From the IMG/VR virus record IMGVR_UViG_3300030098_003239, positions 1,633 through 32,845 of that record: 31,213 nt of DNA, one strand, 5' to 3'. Below are positions 31,151-31,213 of this stretch, piece by piece. Every line of letters starts with the position of its first letter. The first letter of the stretch is position 1. A program made the translations under genes and the position numbers. The notes below the pieces were generated by a model. The model saw nothing but the letters and a program-made list of their open reading frames with translations. It did not search any database and had not been told where the DNA came from. The DNA is from a virus.

Positions 31151-31213
31151 CTTGCTTGCTTGTTTGTTCTGCCCGCCCGCCCGCCCGCCCAGCCCTGGGA
31201 TCCAGGCACGCCG
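31151..31213. other. GC-rich tetranucleotide microsatellite tail, possibly foreign
   Basis: After the endonuclease stop the sequence becomes (CTTG)3TTTGTT and then (GCCC)5 at 31171-31190, followed by about 20 further bases. This composition is unlike any other part of the AT-rich window and has no coding content. It may be chimeric sequence joined at the contig end. The window's first bases (CCGATTGG) also occur in the nearby inverted repeat. Confidence 0.55.

Overview
The window is part of an AT-rich tailed-phage genome, most likely from a marine bacteriophage of the kind that infects small heterotrophic proteobacteria (pelagiphage-like or uncultured marine podovirus/siphovirus-like). The evidence is a small terminase subunit, a phage family-A DNA polymerase, giant virion-type 'polyvalent' proteins, many very small genes with overlapping stop/start codons, and almost no spare DNA. 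No tRNA, integrase, portal, capsid or large terminase gene is visible. The left edge cuts through an open gene, so the genome continues outside the window.

Layout. (1) Positions 1-7912, plus strand: the end of a truncated virion gene, two probable virion-associated proteins (317 and 432 aa) and a 1788-aa giant protein. (2) 7866-15233, minus strand: the replication block. It holds a RecB/Cas4-like nuclease, a ribbon-helix-helix regulator with a palindromic operator candidate, DNA polymerase A (Leu at the '762' position), a UvrD-like SF1 helicase, an archaeo-eukaryotic-type primase, a probable ssDNA-binding protein and a coiled-coil protein. (3) 15356-16804, plus strand: a SNF2-type helicase. 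(4) 16825-21865, plus strand: a holin-like membrane protein followed by a tightly overlapping cassette: CsgF, CsgG, a secreted curlin-like repeat protein, a secreted FecR-domain protein that itself ends in a curlin-like motif, and a CHASE2 class III adenylate cyclase. (5) 21883-26789, plus strand: a second giant polyvalent protein (1034 aa), a staphylococcal-nuclease-like enzyme, a probable structured RNA and three small genes, ending in a strong intrinsic terminator that may also end a small RNA. (6) 26897-27342: a non-coding region with TCTAAC/GTTAGA inverted repeats and a 55-bp-period direct repeat, just before the small terminase gene (27343-27843). (7) 27830-30612, minus strand: an operon of 12 very small genes coupled by TAATG/ATGA overlaps. 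(8) 30722-31150, plus strand: a PD-(D/E)XK (VRR-NUC-like) endonuclease. Its 3' end contains a perfect 23-bp inverted repeat followed by GC-rich microsatellite sequence, which may be a contig-end artefact.

The most exciting part is region 4. It encodes an outer-membrane curli-type secretion pore (CsgG) with its partner CsgF, a candidate fibre-forming substrate, and an envelope sensor/signalling pair (FecR plus CHASE2-adenylate cyclase), all in one operon directly behind a holin-like gene. By inference the phage would remodel the host envelope or surface, and/or produce cAMP in the infected cell. CsgE and CsgD are absent. Several promoters appear to place transcription starts on or within a few bases of start codons that lack Shine-Dalgarno sequences, suggesting leaderless transcripts.
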